Shown here: positions 47,261 through 56,698 of the stretch, piece by piece | Position numbering within the stretch: position 1 is the first letter of the stretch | Layout of the letters: every line of letters starts with the position of its first letter | From: an uncultured Lachnospiraceae bacterium | Lineage (GTDB): Bacteria > Bacillota > Clostridia > Lachnospirales > Lachnospiraceae | DNA: 64,000 nucleotides | Assembly (NCBI GenBank): GCA_948688495.1 | Contig: CAPQSW010000014.1 | Location: forward strand, 1-64,000 | Direction: 5' to 3' | Position numbers and translations under genes: made by a program | Notes under the pieces: generated by a model | The model's database searches: none | Told to the model about the DNA's origin: nothing | What the model saw: only the letters and a program-made list of their open reading frames with translations

Positions 47261-50200
47261 ATGAGACTTAGAGGAAAGAAAATTCTCAGTTTTGCCCTGG
47301 CAGCAGTAATGGCGGCAACATTTCCCGTTATGGACACAAGGGTCCAGGCAGCGGGGACTGACGCAGATTACACCGTGACCGTCAAGGGCAGCGATGTTGC
47401 GGCGGCTGCCAGCAATATCAATGGGCTGACCTACAAAGGATTTGGAATGCTCAACGGCAACAGCACCAGCAATCTTCTTCTGGATTACAAGTATGAGAAT
47501 CCGGAGAAGTACAATGAGATGATGCAGTATCTGTTTGGCGGGAAATACCCATTGTTTACCCATATCAAGATGGAGCTGGGCAACGATGGCAATAACTCCA
47601 CCGGGGCAGAGGCGTGCACGATGCGTTACGAGAATGAAGAAGCGGATGCTTCCCGTTCTCCAGGATTTGTAATGGCGGCAGACGCCAAGAAGATTAATCC
47701 GGATGTTAAGATCAGTATCCTGCGCTGGGAGGTGCCGAAATGGGTGGCAGCGAAGAATACGAACAGCAACAGTGGGAAGCTGTCATCTGGAGCATGCTAC
47801 GAGGCAGCATACAAATGGTACAGGGAAACTATTTTTGACGCCTATGAGAAATATGGCTATGTGGTTGATTTTGTGGACCCTGATAAGAATGAGACCACTG
47901 TTCCGGATACGGCGTTTATCAAGTGGTTTTCCAACCGGGTGAAGAGTGAGACAGCTTTTCCATCCTATATGGATGCCAAAGCCCAGGCAGCTTACAAGAG
48001 CATTCGTATTATCGCTTCCGATGAGAACAAGTCGCTTCAGATTGTTCCAAAGATGCGTGAAGACAAGGATTTATATGATGCGGTCGACATTATCGGATTC
48101 CATTACCGCACCAATGCCACGGATGATTATGTAAAGATGGCAGACGAGGATGATAAAGAAGTATGGTACAGCGAGGGATGCGCGACCTTTGGCTACAGCG
48201 AGCTGCAGAAGAATAAGACGTCTGCTTATTCCGGGGGAGGTTACGAAAATGATCCTGCATACGGCGTGGGTACTTTCGGCGGATTCCAGGGACCTCTGGC
48301 ACTTGTGGACAGCTTTATCACGGCTTTTTCATCTTCCCGCCGGACACATTACATGTTCCAGCCTGCAATCGGTTCCTTCTATGAAGGGATTCAGTATGGG
48401 CATAAGGAACTCCTGAGCGCAAGGGATCCCTGGAGCGGTTACATCCACTATGATCCGGCACTCTATATGCTGGAGCACTTTGCCAAGTTTGCAAAAACTG
48501 GCTGGGAGGACAGCCAGCCGGATACCAATGACATCTGGCGCGTGATTACCAGTGCGACAGGTGCGGCTTTTACGGGAAGCGATAAGGAACATACGACGGC
48601 AGGGATTGACGGAAAAGCAGGCTATATGACGCTTGCATCGCCGGATAAGAAGGATTTTTCCGTAGTAATTGTAAATAATACCCGCAATGAGAAAAGCTTT
48701 CTGATTGACGAGCAGGATATGGCGATTTCTTCTGATAATCTTAATCTCTGGCTGACAGATACAGACAGCTATCTGCAGAATACAGGAACGGTTGCGCGGG
48801 GAGTAAATGGCTGGTATCTGACCGTACCGCCTTACAGTGTTTCCACTGCAACGACGCTTGATACGGTTCCAGAGCGTGCGCCGGTAGATAATATCCATAA
48901 CGAAGACCGTACGGTATTAGACACGGATAAGACCGGACATGTGAACGGCGTGACAACGGATAATGTATTGTATGCAGATGATTTTGAATATAGAGAAGAA
49001 CCGGCAAATTATCTCAAGGAGCGCGGCAATGAGCCACGTTATATGCTGGACGCCCACGGTGCATGGGTAGTTGAAAACGGCAGACTGAAACAGGAGCTTG
49101 CGAACAGTGTTGACCAGTGGAATGGCGGAGACCCGTCTACGATTGTGGGAGATTTCCGCTGGATGGACTATATGACCTCTGTGGATGTGGAAATTCCCAA
49201 TGCTTCCAGCAGCGTATGGGCGCGTTTGACAACACGCGCACAGACCGGCATGAACTGGGATAACAGCGGTTATACTTTAGAAATGAATGGAAGCGGCACA
49301 TGGAAGCTGTACCGCATCGGAACGGTAGTGAAAGAGGGAACGGTTGCTTCCAATCCGGCAGGGAAATACAATGTCAGAATAGTGGCTTTTGGGGACACGA
49401 TAAGAGTGCTCATTGATAACCGGACGGTTGCGACTTATCAAGATGCAGCCCCCATTCTTTCCGGTCGTGTAAAACTAAGTTCCACATGGAATCAGGTGTA
49501 TTTTGATAATCTTCTGGTAGAGACAGTCGACGGCGGTATTCCGTATGCGCTTAGCATGGTGGATGGACAGGATGATTCTGTGAATTATGAAGGAAACTGG
49601 ACCATTAAGAACCCAGGCGGCGGAAGCGCGGATGACTGGTACCGTACTTTGTCTGTCACCAGTACGGCAAATGCGTCGTTTAACTTTAAAGTGAAAGGCT
49701 GCGGCTTTGCGATTCTTGGAGCGAATGACGGGACTGCCAAATTGGACGTCACCGTGGACGGTGAGCTGAAAGAAGAAAATGCAGCTACAGTTGCATCGCC
49801 TTCCCGCGGTGAGACGTACATCCTTTCGGATTTGCCGAACGGGGAACATAGAGTTGAGGTGGTTGTAAAATCAGGAAAGCTTCAGATTGACGCGTTGTAT
49901 GGACTGGGAGAACGCCGTGCAGCGAACGATAATGTTGTCCTCTCTGTTAAGACAGAGATTCCCTCCATACCGGTTCTGCTCACAGGCGATATTAGCACTG
50001 TGGTTAATGATCTGCCTAAGCAGGTAGACGTAGAGACAATCAATGGAGAGACTGTCCAGAAAGACGTAATCTGGAATACAAGCGCATCACAGTTTGACGG
50101 AACAGAGTTCCGGGCATCGAGCATTACCGGTACGGTATGGAACTGTCTGACGCCCTGGGGCGCACCGTTGACCGTTACCGTGCCTGTTGAACGGGTGATT

Positions 50201-51682
50201 CCGTCTGATACCGTATACTTTATTGACAGTGTAGACAATCCTCCCTCCCTTAGTTCCACAGAGCCATATGATGAGGTTAAGGGAAAGCTTGGTGATAAGC
50301 TTTTGAATGAGAAATATGACCAGTTAAAGACAGACGGCAATACATGGGGACAGGTAGATACAGGCGGAAAGGCAAAGGGTTATAATAATGATACCACCGA
50401 TATGACAGCGACCGGACTCTACGGCAAGGAGGACAAGGAAGGAATAACCTTATCTTATGCAGTTACCCTGCCTGCCGGAAAGTACAAACTGCTCTCAGGT
50501 CACCGAGAATGGTGGGGGAATGCGCGCAATATGGCGGCATCCATTAATTTTGCCGGAAAGAAGCAGTCGGAGACGAGTATTAGTCTGGGCGGAAACAGTG
50601 ATTATATTAATACAGCATCTTTCACCTTAGACAGTGAACAGCTTGTAACCTATACAATGACGTCAAAGAACGGTCAGGCTCCGGTAATCAGCTGGCTGGC
50701 AGTGATCGGGGACAATAAGGCAGCGCATGAACATGAGTACACACATATCATGGACAACGGCGACGGTACGCATACGATGGTCTGCAAAGACGGGGACGAT
50801 ACGAAGAAGGAAGCACACAGCTTTGAGTATAAGGATAACGGCGATGGGAAGCATACGGCCACCTGTAAGGTATGTAAATACAGCGAGACAGAAGATCATA
50901 CTGTAAAATGCAAAGAGAGCAGCAATGGCAGGCATGAATTTTATTGTGAAAATTGCAATTACAGTAAAATGGAAAACCACAGCCTGAAATATACAGACAA
51001 TAAAAACGGCAAGCACACGGAATCCTGTAAAACCTGCGGTTACAGCAAGACGGAGGCACATACTTACCAGAACGGCGTCTGTATCAAATGCAGGGCTGTG
51101 AAAGGGGAAACCGTGGTAAGACTTTCGACCCCGGCAATCTCCAGTATTACCAATGAAAGTAAAGGAATCAAGATAAGCTGGAAGAAGATTTCCAATGCCA
51201 AAGGGTACTATGTTTACCGCAAGACAGGAAAAGGCAAGCTTCAGAAGGTTGGGACCATTATGAAAGCTGACACAACCTCCTTTACAGACACGAGTGTGAA
51301 GAAAAAGAATGGCACGTCATACCAGTATCAGATATGCGCATATAATGGAAATAGTTATAGCAAGTACTCCGCTGCCAAAACAATGATCCGACTTACCGCG
51401 AATAAGCTTACCAGTGTCAAGAATGTGAAGGGTAAGAAGATCCAGGTGAAATGGGCGAAAAATACAAAATGCGGCGGGTACGAGATTTGGTATTCTACCA
51501 GCAAGAAGTTTAGCGGCGCCAAGAAAGTGAAAGTTTCAGGGGCAAAGAAGACAACGACAACGATAAAGGGACTGAAGAAGAACAAGACTTATTATGTCCG
51601 CATCAGGTGCTATAAGAAATCCGGGAAGGCGACCTATGTTTCTGGATGGAGTAGCAGCAAGAAAGTAAAAATTAAAAAATAA
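47261..51682 (+). CDS. Large secreted GH59-like glycosidase with Ig-like, Cys/His-repeat and FN3 domains
   Basis: 1473 residues. Signal peptide about 1-30. The catalytic module (about 45-540) resembles GH59 galactocerebrosidase-type enzymes: YKGFGMLNGN, IKMELGNDGNNSTGAE, MRYENEE and VDIIGFHY. The likely acid/base is Glu211 (PDKNETT) and the nucleophile Glu305 (VWYSEGCA). A lectin-like module follows (about 565-760), then a beta-sandwich (about 770-880), a bacterial Ig-like domain (about 890-980), a further beta-rich module (about 990-1150), four short repeats with paired Cys and His (about 1150-1280), and two FN3 domains at the end. Substrate is probably a beta-galactoside or galactolipid; that is inference. 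No LPxTG anchor. Confidence 0.82.
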   Translation: MRLRGKKILSFALAAVMAATFPVMDTRVQAAGTDADYTVTVKGSDVAAAASNINGLTYKGFGMLNGNSTSNLLLDYKYENPEKYNEMMQYLFGGKYPLFTHIKMELGNDGNNSTGAEACTMRYENEEADASRSPGFVMAADAKKINPDVKISILRWEVPKWVAAKNTNSNSGKLSSGACYEAAYKWYRETIFDAYEKYGYVVDFVDPDKNETTVPDTAFIKWFSNRVKSETAFPSYMDAKAQAAYKSIRIIASDENKSLQIVPKMREDKDLYDAVDIIGFHYRTNATDDYVKMADEDDKEVWYSEGCATFGYSELQKNKTSAYSGGGYENDPAYGVGTFGGFQGPLALVDSFITAFSSSRRTHYMFQPAIGSFYEGIQYGHKELLSARDPWSGYIHYDPALYMLEHFAKFAKTGWEDSQPDTNDIWRVITSATGAAFTGSDKEHTTAGIDGKAGYMTLASPDKKDFSVVIVNNTRNEKSFLIDEQDMAISSDNLNLWLTDTDSYLQNTGTVARGVNGWYLTVPPYSVSTATTLDTVPERAPVDNIHNEDRTVLDTDKTGHVNGVTTDNVLYADDFEYREEPANYLKERGNEPRYMLDAHGAWVVENGRLKQELANSVDQWNGGDPSTIVGDFRWMDYMTSVDVEIPNASSSVWARLTTRAQTGMNWDNSGYTLEMNGSGTWKLYRIGTVVKEGTVASNPAGKYNVRIVAFGDTIRVLIDNRTVATYQDAAPILSGRVKLSSTWNQVYFDNLLVETVDGGIPYALSMVDGQDDSVNYEGNWTIKNPGGGSADDWYRTLSVTSTANASFNFKVKGCGFAILGANDGTAKLDVTVDGELKEENAATVASPSRGETYILSDLPNGEHRVEVVVKSGKLQIDALYGLGERRAANDNVVLSVKTEIPSIPVLLTGDISTVVNDLPKQVDVETINGETVQKDVIWNTSASQFDGTEFRASSITGTVWNCLTPWGAPLTVTVPVERVIPSDTVYFIDSVDNPPSLSSTEPYDEVKGKLGDKLLNEKYDQLKTDGNTWGQVDTGGKAKGYNNDTTDMTATGLYGKEDKEGITLSYAVTLPAGKYKLLSGHREWWGNARNMAASINFAGKKQSETSISLGGNSDYINTASFTLDSEQLVTYTMTSKNGQAPVISWLAVIGDNKAAHEHEYTHIMDNGDGTHTMVCKDGDDTKKEAHSFEYKDNGDGKHTATCKVCKYSETEDHTVKCKESSNGRHEFYCENCNYSKMENHSLKYTDNKNGKHTESCKTCGYSKTEAHTYQNGVCIKCRAVKGETVVRLSTPAISSITNESKGIKISWKKISNAKGYYVYRKTGKGKLQKVGTIMKADTTSFTDTSVKKKNGTSYQYQICAYNGNSYSKYSAAKTMIRLTANKLTSVKNVKGKKIQVKWAKNTKCGGYEIWYSTSKKFSGAKKVKVSGAKKTTTTIKGLKKNKTYYVRIRCYKKSGKATYVSGWSSSKKVKIKK

Positions 51683-51692
51683 CAAGACATAA

Positions 51693-51716
51693 GGAGGCTG
51701 TCAGATGACAGCCTCC
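51693..51716 (+). terminator. Perfect 10-bp hairpin after the GH59-like gene
   Basis: GGAGGCTGTC-AGAT-GACAGCCTCC. The following bases (CTTGGG) are not T-rich, so termination may be partial and the GH5 gene 50 bp downstream may be read through. Confidence 0.6.
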
Positions 51717-51765
51717 CTTGGGTGGCAGTAATTATGCATAGGTTTGTCACAGATAGGAGCATGAT

Positions 51766-52782
51766 ATGGAAAATAGAAAAGATGACAATAACAGAATCAG
51801 CGTAAGAAAATGGTACGGGATCCTTTTACTGGCAATGTTGTTTATCCTGGCGCTGGACGTTACGCCGGTCCAGGCGGCAAAGATTCCGGCGCTAAAGGTT
51901 AAGGGAACCCATCTGGTCAATTCCAAAGGGAAAAAGGTACAGCTCAAAGGAGTCAGCACGCATGGAATGTCATGGTATCCAGAGTATGCGAATCAGAAGG
52001 CTTTTACTCAGATGAAGAAGAAATGGGGGATCAATACCGTAAGACTTGCCGTTTATACGGCAGAGTACAACGGTTACTGCACCGGGGATGCGAAAAACCG
52101 CAAAGCGCTTGAGAAAAAGATTGACCAGGGTGTACAGTATGCCACGAAGGCAGGGCTTTATGTAATCATAGACTGGCACATTTTAAGTGATGGCAATCCG
52201 AAGACATATGAAAAGCAATCACTGGCATTTTTTAAGAAGATGGCCTCCAAGTATAAAAAGAATACGAATGTAATCTACGAAATCTGCAATGAGCCCAACG
52301 GAGGGACCTCCTGGGAAACGATTAGGTCTTATGCAAAGAAAGTGGTGAAGGCAATCCGCGCCAGGGATAAGAATGCAGTTATCCTTGTAGGGACGCCCAA
52401 TTGGTCACAGGATGTGGACATTGCGGCGGAACGTCCGCTTAAAGGGTACAAAAATGTGATGTACACACTACATTTTTATGCGGGAACCCACGGGGAGTAT
52501 CTCAGGGAAAAAGCCCAGAAAGCTTTGGATAAGGGACTGCCTTTGTTCGTTTCGGAGTTTGGCATTTCCGATGCTTCGGGGAATGGAAATTTGAATAAGA
52601 CAGAGGGCAGCAAATGGATGAAGTTTTTAAGGAAGAATAAGATTGGCTATGTTGGCTGGAATCTGTCGAATAAGGATGAGAGCTCTGCCCTCCTGAAATC
52701 CTCCTGCAAAAAGACGTCAGGATTTACAAATGGAAATCTGACGCCCTGGGGGAAATGGCTGTTAAAAGAGTTTAAGAAGTAG
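51766..52782 (+). CDS. Secreted or membrane-anchored GH5 endoglucanase
   Basis: 338 residues. A basic N-terminus and hydrophobic segment (about 14-36, ending near VQAA) give a long signal peptide or anchor. The TIM-barrel catalytic module fills the rest: GVSTHGMSWYPEY, VIIDWHILSDGNP, the acid/base Glu176 in YEICNEPNG, YTLHFYAGTHGEY and the nucleophile Glu264 in FVSEFGISD. This pattern is GH5 subfamily 2, endo-beta-1,4-glucanase. No carbohydrate-binding module. With the preceding GH59-like gene it makes a small pair of secreted glycosidases. Confidence 0.93.
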   Translation: MENRKDDNNRISVRKWYGILLLAMLFILALDVTPVQAAKIPALKVKGTHLVNSKGKKVQLKGVSTHGMSWYPEYANQKAFTQMKKKWGINTVRLAVYTAEYNGYCTGDAKNRKALEKKIDQGVQYATKAGLYVIIDWHILSDGNPKTYEKQSLAFFKKMASKYKKNTNVIYEICNEPNGGTSWETIRSYAKKVVKAIRARDKNAVILVGTPNWSQDVDIAAERPLKGYKNVMYTLHFYAGTHGEYLREKAQKALDKGLPLFVSEFGISDASGNGNLNKTEGSKWMKFLRKNKIGYVGWNLSNKDESSALLKSSCKKTSGFTNGNLTPWGKWLLKEFKK

Positions 52783-52861
52783 GGAAATCTTTCGTGGCTG
52801 GGATTTTTTTCTAGCCTTATAGGCATACTTGTGCTAGAATGGAAGAAAAGGAGGAGATTAG

Positions 52862-54142
52862 ATGAGCGAATATAAGATAGAGACAAGATGTGTCCAGTCC
52901 GGCTGGCAGCCTAAGAAAGGAGAGCCTCGTGTACTTCCAATTTATCAGAGCACGACTTTTAAGTATGATACAAGTGATCAGATGGGCAGGCTTTTTGATT
53001 TGGAGGACAGTGGATATTTCTATACCAGGCTGCAGAATCCAACGAATGATTTTGTGGCGCAGAAGATCTGTGAACTGGAAGGCGGAGTTGCGGCGATGCT
53101 GACATCCTCTGGCCAGGCAGCTAACTACTATGCAGTGTTTAATATCTGCGAGGCCGGAGACCACATGATTTGTTCCTCGGCGGTGTATGGCGGAACGTTT
53201 AATCTGTTCAGCGCAACAGTGAAGAAACAGGGTATTGACTGTACGTTTATTGACCCGGATGCTTCTGCGGAGGAGATTGCAGCGGCATTTCGTCCGAATA
53301 CCAAGGTGCTTTTTGCAGAAACGATTGCAAATCCAGCGCTTGTGGTTCTCGATATTGAGAAATTTGCAAAGGCAGCACACGAGCATGGTGTGCCGTTGAT
53401 TATAGATAATACATTTCCAACACCCATCAACTGCCGTCCTTTTGAATGGGGGGCGGATATCGTGACACATTCTACAACCAAGTATATGGATGGTCATGCC
53501 ATGTGTGTCGGAGGCTGCATTGTGGACAGCGGTAATTTTGATTGGGAAAAATATGCAGATAAATACCCAGGGCTGACGCAGCCGGATCCCACATATCACG
53601 GAATTGTCTATACGCAGAAGTTTGGCAAAGCAGCGTATATTACCAAGGCAACAGCACAGATTATGCGCGATCTTGGCTCTATCCAGTCACCTCAGAACGC
53701 ATTTCTTCTGAATGTTGGACTAGAGACACTGCATTTAAGAGTGGCACGCCACTGTGAGAATGCAGGAAAAGTAGCGGAATTTTTGAATAATCACGAGAAG
53801 GTTGCATGGGTGAATTATGCGGGCTTAAAAGAGAATAAATACCATGCGCTGGCGGAAAAATATATGCCGGATGGAACCTGCGGGGTAATCTCTTTCGGGC
53901 TCAAAGGAGGAAGGGAAGTATCCGTAGGATTTATGGATAAGCTGAAATTGATTGCGATTGTTACCCATGTGGCAGATGCCAGGACTTGTGTGCTTCACCC
54001 TGCAAGCCATACACATCGGCAGATGACAGATGAGCAGCTTGTGGAAGCAGGGGTAGCCCCGGACTTAATCCGGTTATCCGTGGGAATTGAAAATGCCGAA
54101 GACATCATTGCAGATTTGGCGCAGGCATTGGATACGATATAG
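52862..54142 (+). CDS. metY: O-acetylhomoserine sulfhydrylase
   Basis: 426 residues, typical for this PLP enzyme. YTRLQNPTNDF, the substrate region SSGQAANYYAVFNI, the PLP-binding HSTTKYMDGHAMCVGG and the late HPASHTHRQMTDEQ are all family motifs. It makes homocysteine from O-acetylhomoserine and sulfide; in these bacteria it can also use thiols. The siroheme reductase at 4966 could supply sulfide. AAGGAGGAG precedes ATG 52862. No SAM riboswitch is present in the 79-bp leader. Confidence 0.95.
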   Translation: MSEYKIETRCVQSGWQPKKGEPRVLPIYQSTTFKYDTSDQMGRLFDLEDSGYFYTRLQNPTNDFVAQKICELEGGVAAMLTSSGQAANYYAVFNICEAGDHMICSSAVYGGTFNLFSATVKKQGIDCTFIDPDASAEEIAAAFRPNTKVLFAETIANPALVVLDIEKFAKAAHEHGVPLIIDNTFPTPINCRPFEWGADIVTHSTTKYMDGHAMCVGGCIVDSGNFDWEKYADKYPGLTQPDPTYHGIVYTQKFGKAAYITKATAQIMRDLGSIQSPQNAFLLNVGLETLHLRVARHCENAGKVAEFLNNHEKVAWVNYAGLKENKYHALAEKYMPDGTCGVISFGLKGGREVSVGFMDKLKLIAIVTHVADARTCVLHPASHTHRQMTDEQLVEAGVAPDLIRLSVGIENAEDIIADLAQALDTI

Positions 54143-54166
54143 AAAAAATTTATGGAGGATGGAATT

Positions 54167-55621
54167 ATGAGAAAAATTCTGTTTGCAGCATCTGAATGTG
54201 TACCTTTTATTAAGACCGGCGGATTAGCCGATGTATGCGGAGCGCTTCCTAAGGAATTCGATAAGAATGACTGGGACATCCGGGTAGTGATTCCCAATTA
54301 CAGCTGTATTCCAGAGCATTGGAGGAATCAGTTTGAGTATGTGACTCATTTCTATATGAGCTGCGGAAATTACATCCATGAGAAATATGTCGGAGTTCTG
54401 CGGTATAAGATGGATGGCATCACGTACTACTTTATTGACAACCAGGAGTATTTTGACTGCTTCCTGCCTTATGGGGACATCCGGTTTGATATGGAGAAGT
54501 TTATATTCTTTGACAAGGCAGTATTATCCATGCTGCCGCTCATCAATTTTCAACCGCAGATTATCCACTGCCATGACTGGGAGACCGGATTTATACCAGT
54601 GTATCTGAAGACGGAATTTCAGGGGGATATGTTCTTTTGGGGGATGAAGTCTATTATGACAATCCACAATCTCAAATTCCAGGGAATCTGGGATGTGAAG
54701 ACGGTTAAAGGACTGACAGGTTTTCCGGTAAGCATGTTTGTGCCGGATAAGCTTGAGTTTAAAAAGGACGCCAATATGTTAAAGGGCGGGTTGGTATATG
54801 CGGATTATATTACTACGGTTAGTGATACGTATGCCCAGGAAATCCAGACGGATTATTATGGAGAGGGCTTAAACGGACTGCTCGCAGCAAGACATATGGA
54901 TATGCAGGGAATTGTCAATGGTATCGACTATGACGCATACAATCCTGCGACAGACGAACGGCTGTATGTCAACTATGATGCAGGCAACCACCGCAAGAAG
55001 AAATTCATGAACAAAGAGAAGCTGCAGGAAGAACTTGGCCTTGCCGTGGATAAGAAGCGTTATATGATCGGCCTGATTTCCCGCCTTACGGACCAGAAGG
55101 GACTTGACCTTATCAATTATGTGATTGAGCGGATTGTAGATGATTATACGCAGCTTGTAGTTATCGGTACCGGTGACCCGCAGTATGAGAACATGTTCCG
55201 GCATTTTGCATGGAAATATCCAGATAAGATTTCTGCAAATATCTGCTATTCGGATGATTTGGCTCACAAGCTTTACGGCGCGGCAGATGCGTTCCTTATG
55301 CCGTCCAGGTTTGAGCCGTGCGGACTGACGCAGATGATTTCCTTCCGCTATGGGACTATCCCGATTGTACGTGAGACCGGAGGATTGAAGGACACGGTAC
55401 AGCCGTACAATGAGTATGACAACGTGGGAGACGGTTTCTCCTTTACGAACTATAATGGTGAGGAAATGCTCAACATTATCAATTATTCCAAGCATATTTT
55501 CTTTGATAAGAAACGCCAGTGGAATCAGATGATTGACCGTGCGATGGCGAATGATTACTCCTGGAATGCTTCCAAGTTCCGCTACGAAGGATTGTATAAG
55601 TATCTGATGGGAGAGGTTTAA
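54167..55621 (+). CDS. glgA: Glycogen synthase (ADP-glucose type)
   Basis: ATG 54167 is eight bases after GGAGG; an ATG at 54152 overlaps that site. 484 residues, GT5 family. KTGGLADVCGALPKE near the start binds ADP-glucose, IIHCHDWETGFIPVYLK and PSRFEPCGLTQ are the other hallmarks. It extends alpha-1,4-glucan. No other glg gene is adjacent. A strong terminator follows at 55643-55687. Confidence 0.97.
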   Translation: MRKILFAASECVPFIKTGGLADVCGALPKEFDKNDWDIRVVIPNYSCIPEHWRNQFEYVTHFYMSCGNYIHEKYVGVLRYKMDGITYYFIDNQEYFDCFLPYGDIRFDMEKFIFFDKAVLSMLPLINFQPQIIHCHDWETGFIPVYLKTEFQGDMFFWGMKSIMTIHNLKFQGIWDVKTVKGLTGFPVSMFVPDKLEFKKDANMLKGGLVYADYITTVSDTYAQEIQTDYYGEGLNGLLAARHMDMQGIVNGIDYDAYNPATDERLYVNYDAGNHRKKKFMNKEKLQEELGLAVDKKRYMIGLISRLTDQKGLDLINYVIERIVDDYTQLVVIGTGDPQYENMFRHFAWKYPDKISANICYSDDLAHKLYGAADAFLMPSRFEPCGLTQMISFRYGTIPIVRETGGLKDTVQPYNEYDNVGDGFSFTNYNGEEMLNIINYSKHIFFDKKRQWNQMIDRAMANDYSWNASKFRYEGLYKYLMGEV

Positions 55622-55642
55622 GATAAGAAGGTACTTCGATTA

Positions 55643-55687
55643 CAGACGAGGCTGCTGCGCCTAAGGATAGGTGCGCAGCCTCGTCTG
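55643..55687 (+). terminator. Strong terminator after glgA
   Basis: CAGACGAGGCTGC pairs with GCAGCCTCGTCTG, extended inward by TGCGCCTA/TAGGTGC, then TTAAAATT. Confidence 0.85.
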
Positions 55688-55742
55688 TTAAAATTGTATT
55701 CACAGCGTTGTCTCCTTGTTATAGAAGGTGGTGTCATGGACA

Positions 55743-55874
55743 ATGCCAAGACCATTCGTAAAAAGCATAGGAGTACATAAGTGGGGAGAGGTCCAGTATA
55801 ACAATTTGCCCCAAAAGGTTCAGAAAAAATTAATGGAATTTAAAACAAGAATCAGGCTTGTTCTTCACGCATAA
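55743..55874 (+). CDS. Possible 43-residue ORF
   Basis: The 316-bp stretch between glgA and tepA holds the glgA terminator and this short ORF, starting MPRPFVKSIGVHKWGEVQYN. AAGGTGG lies eleven bases upstream. It has no homologue I recognise, and may be a gene remnant or chance ORF. Confidence 0.25.
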   Translation: MPRPFVKSIGVHKWGEVQYNNLPQKVQKKLMEFKTRIRLVLHA

Positions 55875-55883
55875 ATTTAAAAG

Positions 55884-55937
55884 AATCCTTCCATACTAAC
55901 TGCAAATCATCATGCATTGAAATGGAGGATTTTTTTT
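55884..55937 (+). promoter_or_regulatory. Terminator-like hairpin covering the tepA ribosome site
   Basis: AATCCTTCCAT (55884-55894) can pair with ATGGAGGATT (55922-55931) with one bulged base, across a 27-nt loop. The right arm contains the GGAGG of the next gene and is followed by eight T residues that run straight into the ATG at 55938. It could act as a leader terminator and as a ribosome-site mask. Confidence 0.5.
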
Positions 55938-56639
55938 ATGGGAGATAAATTAAAACAGCAGGAAAAAGATAAGAATGAGAATGAACAGATCAAAGACATG
56001 GGGGAACTGACCTTGGAACAGGAGGAAGGCCATAAAATCCATCTTATGTCCATCATAGGGGAAATCGAGGGGCATGAGACCTTATCTCCGAATGCAAAAA
56101 CCACAAAATATGAACATGTTCTGCCCAAGCTGGCGGCGATTGAGGATGACAATAAGGTGGATGGAGTCATGCTTTTACTGAACACGGTAGGCGGAGATGT
56201 GGAATCCGGGCTTGCCATTGCCGAGATGATCGCCTCTCTGAGCAAACCAACGGTATCCCTGGTACTGGGAGGCAGCCATTCCATAGGAGTTCCTCTGGCA
56301 GTATCTACCGATTACTCCTACATTGTACCGACTGGAACTATGGTTATCCATCCAGTGCGTTTAAACGGGCTGGTGATCGGAGCGCCGCAGACGTATGACT
56401 ACTTTCAGCAGATGCAGGACCGGATTACGGGATTTGTTGCGGAACATTGCTTTGCCTCGCAGGAGCGTCTGGAGGAAATGATGATGAACACCAGCATGCT
56501 GACCAAAGATTTGGGGACAATTCTCGTAGGGCGGCAGGCCGTGGAGGAGGGAATCATCAATGAAGTGGGCGGTATTGACGAAGCAATGAAGAAACTCCAT
56601 CAAATGATTGAAGAAGATAAGCAAAATAACGAAATCTGA
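55938..56639 (+). CDS. ClpP-fold protease, TepA family
   Basis: ATG 55938 follows GGAGG and a T-tract; an in-frame start at 55917 has no site. 233 residues. The ClpP fold is seen in LLLNTVGGDVESGLAIAEMI, the Ser in LGGSHSIGVPLAVS and the His in TMVIHPVRLNG. This is the TepA (translocation-enhancing protein) branch of ClpP-like serine proteases, without a Clp ATPase partner nearby. N-terminal 35 residues are charged and low-complexity. It directly precedes ftsK, as tepA/ylfB and spoIIIE are neighbours in Bacillus-type genomes. Confidence 0.88.
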   Translation: MGDKLKQQEKDKNENEQIKDMGELTLEQEEGHKIHLMSIIGEIEGHETLSPNAKTTKYEHVLPKLAAIEDDNKVDGVMLLLNTVGGDVESGLAIAEMIASLSKPTVSLVLGGSHSIGVPLAVSTDYSYIVPTGTMVIHPVRLNGLVIGAPQTYDYFQQMQDRITGFVAEHCFASQERLEEMMMNTSMLTKDLGTILVGRQAVEEGIINEVGGIDEAMKKLHQMIEEDKQNNEI

Positions 56640-56658
56640 AAACATGGGAAAAGTTGTA

Positions 56659-56687
56659 ATGACATTTTCTTCTAAATGTGATACTAT
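56659..56687 (+). promoter_or_regulatory. Promoter of ftsK
   Basis: ATGACA (56659-56664) and TACTAT (56682-56687) with 17-bp spacing. The predicted start point near 56694 falls a few bases before the repeat. Confidence 0.6.
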
Positions 56688-56698
56688 ACCTATATTAA

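Noticed and set aside
55622..55937. A hidden gene remnant in the 316-bp glgA-tepA gap
   Set aside because: Only a 43-codon ORF with a poor ribosome site was found; kept as a low-confidence entry and no homology could be claimed.
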